49,052 bases of DNA, from the NCBI GenBank assembly GCA_021794595.1, contig JAJYQN010000004.1:1-49052 (forward strand). The letters run 5' to 3'. Position 1 is the stretch's first letter, and each line of letters opens with the position of its first letter. Of this stretch, positions 1-8,252 are shown piece after piece. The stretch is from Pseudomonadota bacterium (GTDB taxonomy: Bacteria > Pseudomonadota > Gammaproteobacteria > Acidiferrobacterales > Acidiferrobacteraceae). Made by a program: the position numbers and the translations under genes. The notes beneath the pieces are model-generated. The model did not search any database and was not told the DNA's origin. It was given only the letters and a program-made list of their open reading frames with translations.

Positions 1-172
1 CTGACGGACCGACAGACACCGTGGCAGGCTTATGCTGGGGTGTCTCTGGGACAAGCCGCTTGATCAACCCGGCGGATAATCCACTTAAAGATCCGGAGAT
101 TTTGTCCAAAGGTTGGGGTCCACCTCTGTCTTTACTTTTATAGCGGTACTATACCTGTATATCTTCAGTACC

Positions 173-478
173 TCATCTTCTGATGAAACTACAGCCCGCG
201 CCTGCCCCGACATTTCGAAATGCCTGTCCGTGGCCGCCACTGATTGGCTCGCGGGCCAGCTTTTCGCGGGCCTCGGTCGTGGCGAAGTAGCGGCTCTCAC
301 GAATGGCGGTCGCGGTCTCAGCCCACCGCTTGGCATCCGTCAGGCGGCTGAAGGTGGTAGTCTGTTCCGGCCGACCCCGCAGCCGGATCTTGACGCGGTA
401 GGAAGTCTTTTCGGCTGTAATGCGCTTCTCGATGATCGGCGTGCTCGTTCCCTTGTGTTGCCGCGTACGTTTATCGCC
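173..478 (-). pseudogene. Tyrosine integrase N-terminal remnant
   Basis: The minus strand encodes a run beginning around EKRITAEKTSYRVKIRLRG and continuing through TTTFSRLTDAKRWAET and RESRYFATTEAR. This is the pattern of the N-terminal SAM-like/arm-binding part of phage-type tyrosine recombinases, which bind attachment-site arms. Upstream the frame runs into TGA at 479-481 with no start codon, and downstream it ends at TGA 173-175 after only about 100 codons. The catalytic domain with its R-H-R-Y residues is absent. I read it as a dead fragment of an integrase that once served an element next to the tRNA-Lys gene at 2002-2077. The family assignment is from pattern memory; the truncation is seen directly. 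Confidence 0.6.
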
Positions 479-760
479 TCACTTCCGGCAATACAAGGCG
501 ACATAGGATACTCAATCCGATGCTGTTGAAACATAGATCGTTGTTATGCATGGATTTTTGGAGTTTCCCGCGCGCAATGGGAAAATACTGGCCACTCTGG
601 TGGAAAATAGGCACTTTTCCACGCATGGCATGGCCGCCTTCAGTGGTAATAAAAAGAGGCTGAGGCTAGCTCCTCGCAAAACGCTTTGTCTGCCGAGGGG
701 CCCAACAAAGTGGCCGGGCGGAGAGCCAAAGCCGTGTATCTTTGGCGCCCAACAGGCGAC
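479..760. other. Gap with an inverted repeat; no convincing gene
   Basis: I see no ORF with a plausible protein pattern on either strand. The clearest structure is an inverted repeat at 601-621, TGGAAAA / TTTTCCA around a 7-nt spacer. Given the integrase remnant on one side and the hic locus on the other, this is probably degraded mobile-element DNA. Confidence 0.4.
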
Positions 761-1078
761 CTACTTAATCTTTGAAGGGGGTTTGTGAGCCGTTAGGGTG
801 CGAGCGACAGCGCGCCTTTTTGTGGATGGATTCACCTTTGCGGCATTAACAGTATTCGGTCCCTCGTTGTCTTTACGAACAAGCCCAACGCCCTGGATTG
901 AAAAAACCGCACCAGGAAACTGTTGCTCCGGCACTGGCCCGACAGTTCCGACCGCTAGGTTCAGTAAGAACGAAGCTTCGAATAGACCCTCATGGTGCCC
1001 GTAATGCTTCACAAGCACTTCGGCTAGCTCCTTGAGCGAGAGACTCTGCTGCCCGTTTTTTTCAGTGGGCGGTTGCAT
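761..1078 (-). CDS. Conserved hypothetical protein, third gene of the hicAB locus
   Basis: A 105-aa protein whose start overlaps the end of hicB by 17 nt, so it is probably translated from the same mRNA. Residues about 12-70 carry a structured run (SLSLKELAEVLVKHYG, then HEGLFEASFLLNLAVG, then PEQQFPGAVFSIQGVGLV), followed by a basic tail. I recall similar short proteins of the form 'LKELxxxxVKHYGxHEG ... GAVGPxPExxxPGAxxGVxxIGL' next to HicB-like genes, but I know of no assigned function. No signal peptide or membrane segment is visible. The tight coupling suggests a role with the toxin-antitoxin pair; that is inference. Confidence 0.65.
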   Translation of the reverse strand: MQPPTEKNGQQSLSLKELAEVLVKHYGHHEGLFEASFLLNLAVGTVGPVPEQQFPGAVFSIQGVGLVRKDNEGPNTVNAAKVNPSTKRRAVARTLTAHKPPSKIK

Positions 1079-1523
1079 ACGATTCCGTGAATGTACTAGA
1101 GGTCGCTACGAGATTCGACGCCGCCTCAGTGAAGCGCATAACAACACTATGCTCGTGCTTGTGGACATGCTCAACCTGCTGACGGCCACCATTTAGAGCA
1201 GCTATCAGCGCATGGCCCACGAAATCGTTCAAACTCACATCCTTTGTTCGTGCCGCAATGGCGACGCTACGGTGAAGGTCAGGACCAACACGCACGTTAA
1301 ACGAACCCTTGCACGGTGTGTCGGGCTGATCACCGAGTTCTTCGCAAGTGCGGAGGTAGTCGTCGACGGCCTCTTCAAATGCGACCTTCAATCCCGCAGC
1401 ATCCTTGGCGCTGTATGTAATTACATCGCGGATAAACAGCAGCTTTCCAAAAAGTACCTCGTTCTCAACATCGATTTCGGCAGAGCCTAAATAGTCTTTG
1501 TATTCAAAGTAATTTTTCATCAT
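1062..1523 (-). CDS. hicB: HicB-family antitoxin
   Basis: A 153-aa protein. The first part (NYFEYKDYLGSAEIDVENEVLFGKLLFIRD) is the HicB partial RNase-H-like fold. The middle (FEEAVDDYLRTCEELG) leads into a C-terminal ribbon-helix-helix segment (GSFNVRVGPDLHRSVAIAAR) that would bind the operator. HicB antitoxins neutralise the mRNA-cleaving HicA toxin and repress their own operon. The start ATG overlaps the hicA stop in a 4-nt ATGA, which shows translational coupling. The protein is somewhat longer than usual, with about 35 extra C-terminal residues after NDFVGHALIAAL. The toxin-first order is the common one for hicAB. Confidence 0.85.
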   Translation of the reverse strand: MMKNYFEYKDYLGSAEIDVENEVLFGKLLFIRDVITYSAKDAAGLKVAFEEAVDDYLRTCEELGDQPDTPCKGSFNVRVGPDLHRSVAIAARTKDVSLNDFVGHALIAALNGGRQQVEHVHKHEHSVVMRFTEAASNLVATSSTFTESYATAH

Positions 1524-1771
1524 TCAATCTCCCCTGCAGATCTCAAGCCTTCGAGCAGTGCGTCTATGACATACGGCAACAAAGTCTTCTCTGGGTGGGG
1601 CTCGTGCCGACTGATCTTAACCCTCGTCTTTTCGTGAACAAACTTTCGCCGAGAGCCACTTACGCTAATGAGTCGAAATCCGTGAAGCTTCATCAACTTT
1701 TGCGCCTCATCCCACGTAAAATCCCTGGGTCTACTCTGCAGCCGCTCTCTCAGTTTATTTTTTTTCGACAC
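1520..1771 (-). CDS. hicA: HicA-family toxin
   Basis: I chose the GTG at 1771, giving 83 aa (start VSKKNKLRERLQ). An upstream ATG at 1897 would add a 42-residue leader unlike the family. HicA toxins are small dsRBD-fold ribonucleases that cleave mRNA and tmRNA. Visible family features are the N-terminal helix region FTWDEAQKLMKLHGF, the strand-turn SVSGSRRKFVHEK and the tail ISRHEPHPEKTLLPYVIDALLEGL. The usual GSH motif with the catalytic His reads GSRRKF here; I recall a subgroup with this form, so it need not mean loss of activity, but the catalytic His cannot be assigned with certainty. It overlaps hicB by ATGA. Confidence 0.8.
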   Translation of the reverse strand: MSKKNKLRERLQSRPRDFTWDEAQKLMKLHGFRLISVSGSRRKFVHEKTRVKISRHEPHPEKTLLPYVIDALLEGLRSAGEIE

Positions 1772-2001
1772 TGATATTGGCCGGGGTTCAAGTATTTTGC
1801 AACTGAAAATAGTCGCAGGCGGATTCTGCGCCAAATTAATACTGCCAGCAAGACCAGGAAAAATGGCGGGTAAAAACAACGATGCAAATCGACACAAAAG
1901 GCGGTTGGAGTTATCCGCGTAAATGTGGGGCTTTATTGCGATTTAGTGTCCCGCAGGGATATTTTGTAAGGACGTACTACGCTGTAACTGTTTGTTTTTA
2001 T

Positions 2002-2077
2002 TGGTGGGCCGTGCTGGGTTCGAACCAGCGACCACCTGATTAAAAGTCAGATGCTCTACCGACTGAGCTAACGGCCC
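2002..2077 (-). tRNA. tRNA-Lys (anticodon TTT)
   Basis: The reverse strand folds into a full cloverleaf. The acceptor stem is GGGCCGU / ACGGCCC, and the D-arm region is AGCUCAGUCGGUAGAGC. The anticodon stem-loop carries CUUUUAA with anticodon UUU, and the T-arm contains GGUUCGAACCC. CCA is encoded. It lies 37 nt after queC on the same strand and may be co-transcribed with it. The DNA on its 3' side (positions below 2002) carries an integrase remnant and a toxin-antitoxin locus, as expected for an integration hotspot, but I found no second copy of the tRNA 3' end that would mark an att site. Confidence 0.97.
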
Positions 2078-2114
2078 CAAAAGCCGCCCATTATTGGGAC
2101 GAAGCGCCGCGCTG

Positions 2115-2795
2115 TCAAATCCGGGCGGGATCCGGGAGACCCGCCTCAGCAAAACCCTTGGCACGCAGCCGACAAGCGTCACAGACACCGCACGCCTGGC
2201 CCCTTTCGCCTGGCGCGTAACACGAGACCGTCTGACCGTAGTCCACCCCAAGAGCGAGACCGGTCTTGATGATATCGGCCTTAGAGAGATGCAGGAGCGG
2301 GGCACGGACGCGAAAGGCGCTCCCTTCTACCCCGGCCTTCGTGGCGAGACAAGCAAGCTCCTCAAAGGCCTTAAGAAAGGCGGGGCGACAATCCGGATAG
2401 CCCGAGTAGTCCACGGCATTTACGCCAATGAATAGATCGCGCGCCCCCAGCACCTCGGCCCACGCCAAGGCCATCGCCAAAAAGACCGTGTTGCGGGCCG
2501 GCACATAGGTGATCGGGATACCTGTCGTGGGGGTCTGCGGGACGGCAAGATCCCTATCCGTCAGGGCCGAGCCCCCAATAAAGCTCATATCCAGCTTCGC
2601 GACCTGATGCTCCAAGGCCCCCAGGACGCGCGCCACGGCTTGGGCCGCCATGAGTTCGCTACGGTGACGCTGACCGTAGTCAAAAGACAGCGCATAGCAG
2701 GCGAAGCCCTCTTGGCGAGCAAGCGCGAGCGTCGTGGCCGAGTCCAGGCCTCCGGACAGCAAAATGACGGCCCTCTTATCAGCGCCCACGGACAT
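2115..2795 (-). CDS. queC: 7-cyano-7-deazaguanine synthase QueC
   Basis: A 226-aa enzyme that converts 7-carboxy-7-deazaguanine to preQ0 with ATP and ammonia, in the queuosine/7-deazapurine pathway in the cytoplasm. The N-terminus has the PP-loop motif [17 protein letters not shown] (residues about 10-26). The C-terminus has the zinc-binding CxxCxxC pattern CGVCDAC following a Cys in [24 protein letters not shown] is also typical. The length is normal. The start overlaps the end of queE by 17 nt, so the two form a unit. QueC plus QueE with no queD or queF in view suggests that the remaining steps are encoded elsewhere. Confidence 0.96.
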   Translation of the reverse strand: MSVGADKRAVILLSGGLDSATTLALARQEGFACYALSFDYGQRHRSELMAAQAVARVLGALEHQVAKLDMSFIGGSALTDRDLAVPQTPTTGIPITYVPARNTVFLAMALAWAEVLGARDLFIGVNAVDYSGYPDCRPAFLKAFEELACLATKAGVEGSAFRVRAPLLHLSKADIIKTGLALGVDYGQTVSCYAPGERGQACGVCDACRLRAKGFAEAGLPDPARI

Positions 2796-3423
2796 CTCCC
2801 CATAAGATCTTATGCAGCTGGACCTGCAGACGCACAGCCATCCGGTCCCTTAGTATCCAATCGGCCAACTGTTGGGCCGGCAATTCTCCATAGACCGGAG
2901 AAAACAGCACGTCGCATTTGCCGGTGAGCTCGTATTGATCCGTTATCGCGCGTGCCCAGTCATAATCCTCGGCGTGGGTGATCACAAATTTTACTTGGTC
3001 ATGGGCACGCAGATGATCGAGGTTACTATACAGGTTGCGCTCGACCTCTCCCGACCCGGGCGTCTTCAGATCGAGGACCACGCTCACCCTCCTATCGACC
3101 CCCTGGACGGGTAAGGCCCCGCTTGTCTCGAGCGACACCTCGTAGCCACGATCACAAAGACTCGTTAACAGCGGAAGGGCCGCCGGTTGCGCCAAAGGCT
3201 CGCCCCCGGTGACCGTCACAAAGCGTGGTGAGTAAGCGTGCACTTCCTTTATAATGTCGTCTAATGACCGGCGCTGGCCGCCATGAAACGCATAGGCCGT
3301 GTCGCAATAACGGCACCGCAAGGGGCAGCCCGTCAGACGCACGAAGACCGTAGGCCATCCCACCGTCCGGGCCTCGCCTTGCAGGGAGTAAAAGATTTCG
3401 GTCACGCGAAGGTCTTGTCCCAT
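2779..3423 (-). CDS. queE: 7-carboxy-7-deazaguanine synthase QueE (radical SAM)
   Basis: A 214-aa radical SAM enzyme that turns 6-carboxy-tetrahydropterin into 7-carboxy-7-deazaguanine, the step before QueC. The N-terminus [25 protein letters not shown] is followed by the cluster-binding [12 protein letters not shown], a CxxxCxxC arrangement with a preceding Cys as in Que[13 protein letters not shown] and [11 protein letters not shown] are the SAM-binding strands. It is encoded directly upstream of queC with overlapping reading frames. It begins 54 nt after the cpoB stop, so it may be the tail of the tol-pal transcript. Confidence 0.96.
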   Translation of the reverse strand: MGQDLRVTEIFYSLQGEARTVGWPTVFVRLTGCPLRCRYCDTAYAFHGGQRRSLDDIIKEVHAYSPRFVTVTGGEPLAQPAALPLLTSLCDRGYEVSLETSGALPVQGVDRRVSVVLDLKTPGSGEVERNLYSNLDHLRAHDQVKFVITHAEDYDWARAITDQYELTGKCDVLFSPVYGELPAQQLADWILRDRMAVRLQVQLHKILWGDVRGR

Positions 3424-3477
3424 ACCCTATTCTACCCTGCTCCAGAGAAAAACGAGCCATCGGGACGAATCGAGTCT

Positions 3478-4377
3478 TTAAGTGCCAGGACTCAGATTCG
3501 TTAAGGAGTTGCGGGCGACCTGGGCGGCCATGCTCTTCGGATACTGGGCGATCAACCGCTGCCAAGTCGATCGAGCCTTCTTAGGATGTCCCTGCCATTT
3601 GGCGATATAGCCCATCTTCAAGAGGGCATTCGGGACCTTCTTACTGGCGGGATAGCGCGTGACAAGCGCTTTAAACGCCCGACTCGCCTTGGGATAGTCG
3701 CGCTCGACATAATCGGTCTCGGCGACCCAGTACTGGGCTTGGGAAGCCCGCTTATTCTGGGGATAATCCCGGAGGAAGGCCTGAAGGGCCGTAACCGCGT
3801 GACGATAACGTCCGGCCCGCAGAAGATTGAAGGCCTGCTGGTAAGCGGCGTGGGCGGTCTGGCCCTGAACCCCCGTAGGTCCTGACGCCAGTGCGCCTTG
3901 GGCGACCGAGGGCGACGGTGGGGGTATATGCACTGGCTTAGGGGTCCCCGCATCGGGAGGAATCACCGTAACTCCTGAGCTTGCGCTAGCAGCCGCGCCT
4001 TGCCCGGTCGTAGCATCGCCCGATGCCGCGTCAGGAGGGCTTTGCGGGGCCTGAGACCCGCCCGCAGTCCCCTGGTCGCCGCCTTTTAAGTGACGCAGCT
4101 GGCGATCGAAGTCGGAAAAAAAGGCCTGCTGCTGAGTGCGCAGGCGCCTGATTTCGTGGTTTTCAATTTCGGCTTGGTTTTCAAGACTGCGAAGCTGTTC
4201 GCGGATACCCCTCAGGGTCTCCATCAAGGCCAAAAGGCCCGCTCGCGACGTCGGATTGCTGCCGTTTGTGGGGATAGAAATGATGGGTGGCCCGCGATCA
4301 TGGGCCGCGGCGGGGATCCCGATGACCCCCGCCGCCCAAAGCGCTGCCCCAAGAAGATAACTGGACCGCGCCCCCAT
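3478..4377 (-). CDS. cpoB: Cell division coordinator CpoB (YbgF), Tol-Pal-associated TPR protein
   Basis: A 299-aa periplasmic protein. CpoB links outer-membrane constriction by Tol-Pal with septal peptidoglycan synthesis. A signal peptide (MGARSSYLLGAALWAAGVIGIPAAAHD) is followed by a coiled coil with heptad spacing (LMETLRGIREQLRSLENQAEIENHE region, residues about 50-95). A long Pro/Gly/Ala/Ser linker comes next, then a C-terminal TPR domain starting about AHAAYQQAFNLLRAGRYRHA. The domain order is that of CpoB. The gene follows pal immediately, its conserved position in the operon. The linker of about 80 residues is longer than I would expect. Confidence 0.93.
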   Translation of the reverse strand: MGARSSYLLGAALWAAGVIGIPAAAHDRGPPIISIPTNGSNPTSRAGLLALMETLRGIREQLRSLENQAEIENHEIRRLRTQQQAFFSDFDRQLRHLKGGDQGTAGGSQAPQSPPDAASGDATTGQGAAASASSGVTVIPPDAGTPKPVHIPPPSPSVAQGALASGPTGVQGQTAHAAYQQAFNLLRAGRYRHAVTALQAFLRDYPQNKRASQAQYWVAETDYVERDYPKASRAFKALVTRYPASKKVPNALLKMGYIAKWQGHPKKARSTWQRLIAQYPKSMAAQVARNSLTNLSPGT

Positions 4378-4382
4378 AAACC

Positions 4383-4907
4383 TTACTTGCTAGCGAAATA
4401 CTTGTAGTTGAAATGCACGCGACGATTGATCGCCCACGCCTGAGGGTTATGACCTAAAGCCAAAGGCCGGGCCTTCCCAAAGGAAATGGTCGCGATCTGA
4501 TTGCCAGCCACGCCCAAGACCTCGAGCATGCGCTTGACCGCATCGGCGCGGCGTTGGCCAAGGGCCAAGTTGTACTGAGCCGTGCCCCGTTCGTCGGTGT
4601 TGCCTTCCAGACGCACCCGCACATTCGGGTGGGCTACGAGATAGGCCGCGTTTTCCTTGACGATCTTGCGGTTTACCCCACTGATCTTGGCGCTATTCGT
4701 ACGGAAATGCACCAGATGGGAGAAGCTCTTTAACGACATCTGCATGCCGTTGGCCTGCGCGTTGTTGCCCTGGCCGGCTCCATTCGCCTGGGTATTCATG
4801 CCCCGCGAGGCATTAGCCGAAGCGCCGTTGTGTTTCACTTCCTTGCCAGCGCAACCCGCTAAGGCCGCGAACGCTACGACCACCAGCAACCGTTTATTCA
4901 TTTTCAT
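4383..4907 (-). CDS. pal: Peptidoglycan-associated lipoprotein Pal
   Basis: A 174-aa outer-membrane lipoprotein that binds peptidoglycan and, through TolB, couples the envelope layers during division. I start at ATG 4907 (MKMNKRLLVVVAFAALAGC) because an AAGGAG stands 7 nt upstream; an in-frame ATG at 4958 would bury the signal peptide. The lipobox is LAGC with Cys about residue 20. After an Asn/Gly/Ala-rich linker comes an OmpA_C-like domain: VHFRTNSAKI, VRLEGNTDERGTAQYNLALGQ, RRADAVKRML and the closing INRRVHFNYK. The linker (NASRGMNTQANGAGQGNN) is low complexity. The gene lies between tolB and cpoB. Confidence 0.96.
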   Translation of the reverse strand: MKMNKRLLVVVAFAALAGCAGKEVKHNGASANASRGMNTQANGAGQGNNAQANGMQMSLKSFSHLVHFRTNSAKISGVNRKIVKENAAYLVAHPNVRVRLEGNTDERGTAQYNLALGQRRADAVKRMLEVLGVAGNQIATISFGKARPLALGHNPQAWAINRRVHFNYKYFASK

Positions 4908-4933
4908 TACACCACTCCTTCCTTTGCTGTAAA

Positions 4934-6241
4934 TTAGGGATGACGAAACGGCGACCAAGCGGGATCAGTAACATCCCCCCCTCTTAACCCTAGTATACGA
5001 TGGCCCTGACCATTTAACGAAACCCAGGCCAAAACTCTATGTCCTCCTACCACCGTGCTATACAGGATCTCTTGTCCGTTAGGCGCGAAGGTCGGTGATT
5101 CATCAAGACTGGTATCGGTCAAAACCTCTAGGGTCGAGTCCGCCAACTCAAACACTGCTGCATGATACTGGCCCCGACGCCGACTTACCAGCGTCAGCCA
5201 TTTGCCGTTTGGAGAAAACGAGGCATCGGCATTGTAACGACCACGGAAAGTAAGGCGATGCTTATGGTGCCCGTGAGCGGTCATTTCATAGATCTGTGGG
5301 CCGCCACTGCGATTCGAGGTAAACACCAGATGGCCGCCCCCCGGCGACCATGAGGGCTCGGTATTGATATCCGGGCCGAAGGTCAATTGCCGTAGCTGCC
5401 TCGTCGCAAGATTTAACGTATAAATCTCCGGATAACCGGTCTTTGATAGGCATAAGGCCAGATGCGTCCCGTCCGGCGAAAACGCCGGGGCACTATTTAA
5501 ACCATGGAAGGCCGCCACCTGAAAACGCGCCCCGGTCGCCACGTTCTGCACGTAGACCACCGGCCAGCCGGTCTCGAAAGAGACGTAGGTCAGGCGCCGG
5601 CCTTGGGGAGACCAGCGGGGCGACATGATGGGTTCACGCGAACGCAGAATGACGTGGACACTGTGGCCCTCGGCATCGGCCACCTCGAGTTCATACAGAA
5701 AGTGTCCGGGTAAGCCTCGCGGATACATCCTCACATAAGCGATGCGGGTACCGAAGACGCCACGGATGCCAGTAAAGGCGCGGTAGACCGCATCGGCTAT
5801 CTTATGGCCCACAGTCCGCAGCTCATGGGGCGAAACGGTATATTCAAGTCCTTGAATTTGCGCACCCTTATCAACGCCGTAGAGTCGAAACGCCACGTTG
5901 ACACGCCCGCCGTTCAGGCTTTGCATATGACCGATCAAGAGGCCCGTGGCCTTCAAAAGTCGCCAGTCGTTAAACTGCACTTGCGCGGCATGATGAGGCT
6001 TGGCGAGATAGTCCCGGCTGGGGAGACAATCGAACCACCCGCTCCCGGTGAGATCGCGACGCACGATCACAGACGGCCGTAAGGCCGGCGGCCACATCTG
6101 CTCGCCTTTAAACGGAACGATGGCGACCGGAAACTTCTGACCGTAGCCATGATTAATATCGATCCTCACCGCCGCCCGGGCCCACGGCCCCAAAAACAAA
6201 GCCGTGAGCCCTACCGCAATATAACGTCCCCAACGATTCAT
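4934..6241 (-). CDS. tolB: Tol-Pal system periplasmic protein TolB
   Basis: A 435-aa periplasmic protein with a signal peptide (RYIAVGLTALFLGPWARA), an N-terminal alpha/beta domain (VAIVPFKGE, residues about 40-150) and a six-bladed beta-propeller. The propeller repeats are visible as recurring blocks: SPRWSPQGRRLTYVSFETG, SAPAFSPDGTHLALCLS, TEPSWSPGGGHLVFTSNRSG, ADASFSPNGKWLTLVSRR and ESPTFAPNGQEILYSTV. TolB docks Pal and receives the TolA C-terminal domain. Its start overlaps the tolA stop by ATGA. The length matches the family. Confidence 0.97.
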   Translation of the reverse strand: MNRWGRYIAVGLTALFLGPWARAAVRIDINHGYGQKFPVAIVPFKGEQMWPPALRPSVIVRRDLTGSGWFDCLPSRDYLAKPHHAAQVQFNDWRLLKATGLLIGHMQSLNGGRVNVAFRLYGVDKGAQIQGLEYTVSPHELRTVGHKIADAVYRAFTGIRGVFGTRIAYVRMYPRGLPGHFLYELEVADAEGHSVHVILRSREPIMSPRWSPQGRRLTYVSFETGWPVVYVQNVATGARFQVAAFHGLNSAPAFSPDGTHLALCLSKTGYPEIYTLNLATRQLRQLTFGPDINTEPSWSPGGGHLVFTSNRSGGPQIYEMTAHGHHKHRLTFRGRYNADASFSPNGKWLTLVSRRRGQYHAAVFELADSTLEVLTDTSLDESPTFAPNGQEILYSTVVGGHRVLAWVSLNGQGHRILGLRGGDVTDPAWSPFRHP

Positions 6242-7125
6242 GGTAGAGATCCTTTTGGTGCCCGAAAAACAAAATTAAACCGACTCAAATACCGCAGCTT
6301 GGCGGGCGAACGGGGCACAGGTAAGGGCACCGCATTGTAGATGGCAGACACAACCGACTGGTCAAAAGCGGCATTCCCGCTACTGCGCACGACCCGCACA
6401 CTCACCACTTGGCCGCCTTCGATCACATGGACCGCTACATCGCAGCGCAGACCCTTCGCGCCCGGCACCGCGACCCAGGCGGCACTAACCCGCGCCTTTA
6501 TGAGCGCCTTATAGCGGTCGACGATCCCGCGGGCCGCGCTCTCGGCCGCCGCCCGGGCCTGGGCGCGGGCCGCGGCCGCCGCCACCTGACGGGTAAGAGC
6601 CGCGCGCGCCCGTAGTGCGGCCCGAGCCTCGGCCGCCTGCAGTTGCGCGCGGGCCCGGGCGGCCTTCTTTAACGCCGCCTGGGCCCGCGCTTGAGCCTGA
6701 GCCTTAGCGACAGCCTGAGCCTGAGCCTTGGCCACAGCTTGGGCCCGGGCCATAGCCTGCGCCTTGGCCCGGGCTTGCTCCAGGGCCTTAAGGTGCGCCA
6801 ACTGCCGTGCTTGGGCGAGGGCGGCAGGCGATGGGCCCTTGCGCGGAACGACCTTGGGCTTAGGCGTCGGCGTGGGCTTAGGCGTGGGCGCGACGTGGGG
6901 AATCGGCGGCGGAGCCGGTGGTAAGGGCTCAGTCAGTCTCGGATTCGGGAGGGGGCCCACCATAAAGGCATGGATGACATGCGGGTTGGACCGCAGGACG
7001 TACGATATGTCGGTTCGGCTCCAACGAAAGCTCAAGACCAAAAACCCAAGCACCACGAGATGCACGAGCAGGGCATACATACCGGCACCCAAACGCCCGA
7101 GCGGTTCGCGATTCTGTCCGGCCAC
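6238..7125 (-). CDS. tolA: Cell envelope integrity protein TolA
   Basis: A 295-aa inner-membrane protein anchored by one N-terminal helix (MYALLVHLVVLGFLVLSF, residues about 16-33). A Pro-rich stretch (PPAPPPIPHVAPTPKPTPTP) leads into a long Ala/Gln/Arg helix of about 110 residues with a repeated VAKAQAQ-type unit, the TolA domain II stalk. A C-terminal globular domain includes YKALIKARVSAAWVAVPGAKG and VVSVRVVRSSGNAAFDQSVVSAI. TolA carries proton-motive force from TolQR to TolB/Pal. The repetitive stalk DNA is a likely site of length variation between strains. It overlaps tolB and begins 2 nt before the tolR stop codon ends. Confidence 0.96.
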   Translation of the reverse strand: MAGQNREPLGRLGAGMYALLVHLVVLGFLVLSFRWSRTDISYVLRSNPHVIHAFMVGPLPNPRLTEPLPPAPPPIPHVAPTPKPTPTPKPKVVPRKGPSPAALAQARQLAHLKALEQARAKAQAMARAQAVAKAQAQAVAKAQAQARAQAALKKAARARAQLQAAEARAALRARAALTRQVAAAAARAQARAAAESAARGIVDRYKALIKARVSAAWVAVPGAKGLRCDVAVHVIEGGQVVSVRVVRSSGNAAFDQSVVSAIYNAVPLPVPRSPAKLRYLSRFNFVFRAPKGSLP

Positions 7126-7126
7126 G

Positions 7127-7540
7127 CTAAGATCCGTGAGTCTTAGTCATAAGCCCGACGCTCGGCGCGCCAGCCTGCTGTAACAGCACCATGGCCCGCA
7201 CCACGTCCTGATAAGGCACGGCCCGATCACCGCGAATCAAGACCGGCGTATGCGGCCGCAAACGCAGAAGCCGACTCGTCCGCCGCCCCAATTGCGCGGG
7301 GGTCACAAGATGCCCGTCGAGGAAATAGCGACCGCTTGCGTCGACCGTAACGATCAACACCGCCCGGTGGGGATTGGGGATCGCATGAGCGGATGCCTGG
7401 GGCAGGCGCACTTTGACGCCACGCTTTAGGATCGGGGCCGTAATCATGAAAATGACGAGCAAGACGAGCATCACGTCAACATAGGGGACGACGTTGATCT
7501 GACTCATAAGTCGCGGACGGGCGCGACGATGCCGTTTCAT
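7127..7540 (-). CDS. tolR: Tol-Pal system proton-channel subunit TolR (ExbD/TolR family)
   Basis: A 137-aa ExbD/TolR protein with a cytoplasmic N-terminus, one membrane helix (VVPYVDVMLVLLVIFMITAPI, residues about 18-38) carrying the essential Asp of the YVDVMLVLL motif, and a periplasmic domain. The C-terminal part includes LIRGDRAVPYQDVVRAMVLLQQAG, the family's peptidoglycan/periplasmic module. With TolQ it forms the proton-driven motor for TolA. Its start overlaps the tolQ stop by ATGA. Confidence 0.97.
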   Translation of the reverse strand: MKRHRRARPRLMSQINVVPYVDVMLVLLVIFMITAPILKRGVKVRLPQASAHAIPNPHRAVLIVTVDASGRYFLDGHLVTPAQLGRRTSRLLRLRPHTPVLIRGDRAVPYQDVVRAMVLLQQAGAPSVGLMTKTHGS

Positions 7541-8241
7541 GTGCTGGTCCTAGCGACATAGGCCTGCCGCTGCAAGACACTGGAGAATTCGTCCAGGAAG
7601 ATCTCGTAGCGTGACGCCAGTCGATCCGTGTCGTCAGCATAGCGGTTATAGGCGATAACCGCGGGAATCGCCGCGAAAAGCCCCATCGCAGTCGCGATCA
7701 GTGCCTCGGAAATTCCGGGGGCAACGTGCGCCAACGTTGCTTGCTGCATATTCCCGAACGACTGGAAGGCGGTCATGATGCCCCACACGGTTCCGAAAAG
7801 ACCGATATAAGGACTCGTGGAGCCCACAGTGGCTAGGAACGACAAATTGGTTTCAAGGTAGTCGATTTCGCGGCTCAAGGCCACGCGCATAGCGCGCTGA
7901 ACCCCTTCTACGATATCCGCGGGCAAGATGCCTTTTTGTTTCTCAAGCCGGGTATATTCGCGAAACCCGGCGACGAAAACGCTCGCGTCCCCGGACAGCT
8001 TGTCCTCGTTGCGCGAGAGCTCGGTATACAGATGGTTGACGTTAGCACCTTGCCAAAACCGATCCTCAAAACGCTCCACTTCACGATAGGCGTTTTTGAG
8101 AATGAACCACTTACGAAAGATCATGGTCCATGAAATCACGGATACGACAAACAAAATCAACATCATGAGTTGAACGACGAGGCTCGCATGGGCGACCATG
8201 GACCACAGGGTGATACCCTGGTGTGAAGCGGCAATTCTCAA
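7537..8241 (-). CDS. tolQ: Tol-Pal system motor subunit TolQ
   Basis: A 234-aa MotA/TolQ/ExbB-family inner-membrane protein. The first membrane helix is at about residues 15-38 (HASLVVQLMMLILFVVSVISW). A cytoplasmic loop follows, then two helices around LATVGSTSPYIGLFGTVWGIM and ALIATAMGLFAAIPAVIAYN, both characteristic of the family. I take the TTG at 8241 as start because AAAGGAG lies 6-7 nt upstream; the next ATG would remove the residues before the first helix. The use of TTG may lower expression relative to TolR and TolA. Confidence 0.95.
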   Translation of the reverse strand: MRIAASHQGITLWSMVAHASLVVQLMMLILFVVSVISWTMIFRKWFILKNAYREVERFEDRFWQGANVNHLYTELSRNEDKLSGDASVFVAGFREYTRLEKQKGILPADIVEGVQRAMRVALSREIDYLETNLSFLATVGSTSPYIGLFGTVWGIMTAFQSFGNMQQATLAHVAPGISEALIATAMGLFAAIPAVIAYNRYADDTDRLASRYEIFLDEFSSVLQRQAYVARTST

Positions 8242-8252
8242 AGCATTCTCCT

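Noticed and set aside
113-529. 138-aa plus-strand ORF at the window start
   Set aside because: It is the complement of the integrase remnant, which has a recognisable protein pattern on the other strand.
6691-7183. Plus-strand Leu/Gly/Ala-rich ORFs opposite tolA
   Set aside because: They arise from the complement of the Ala-rich repeat; no independent coding signal.
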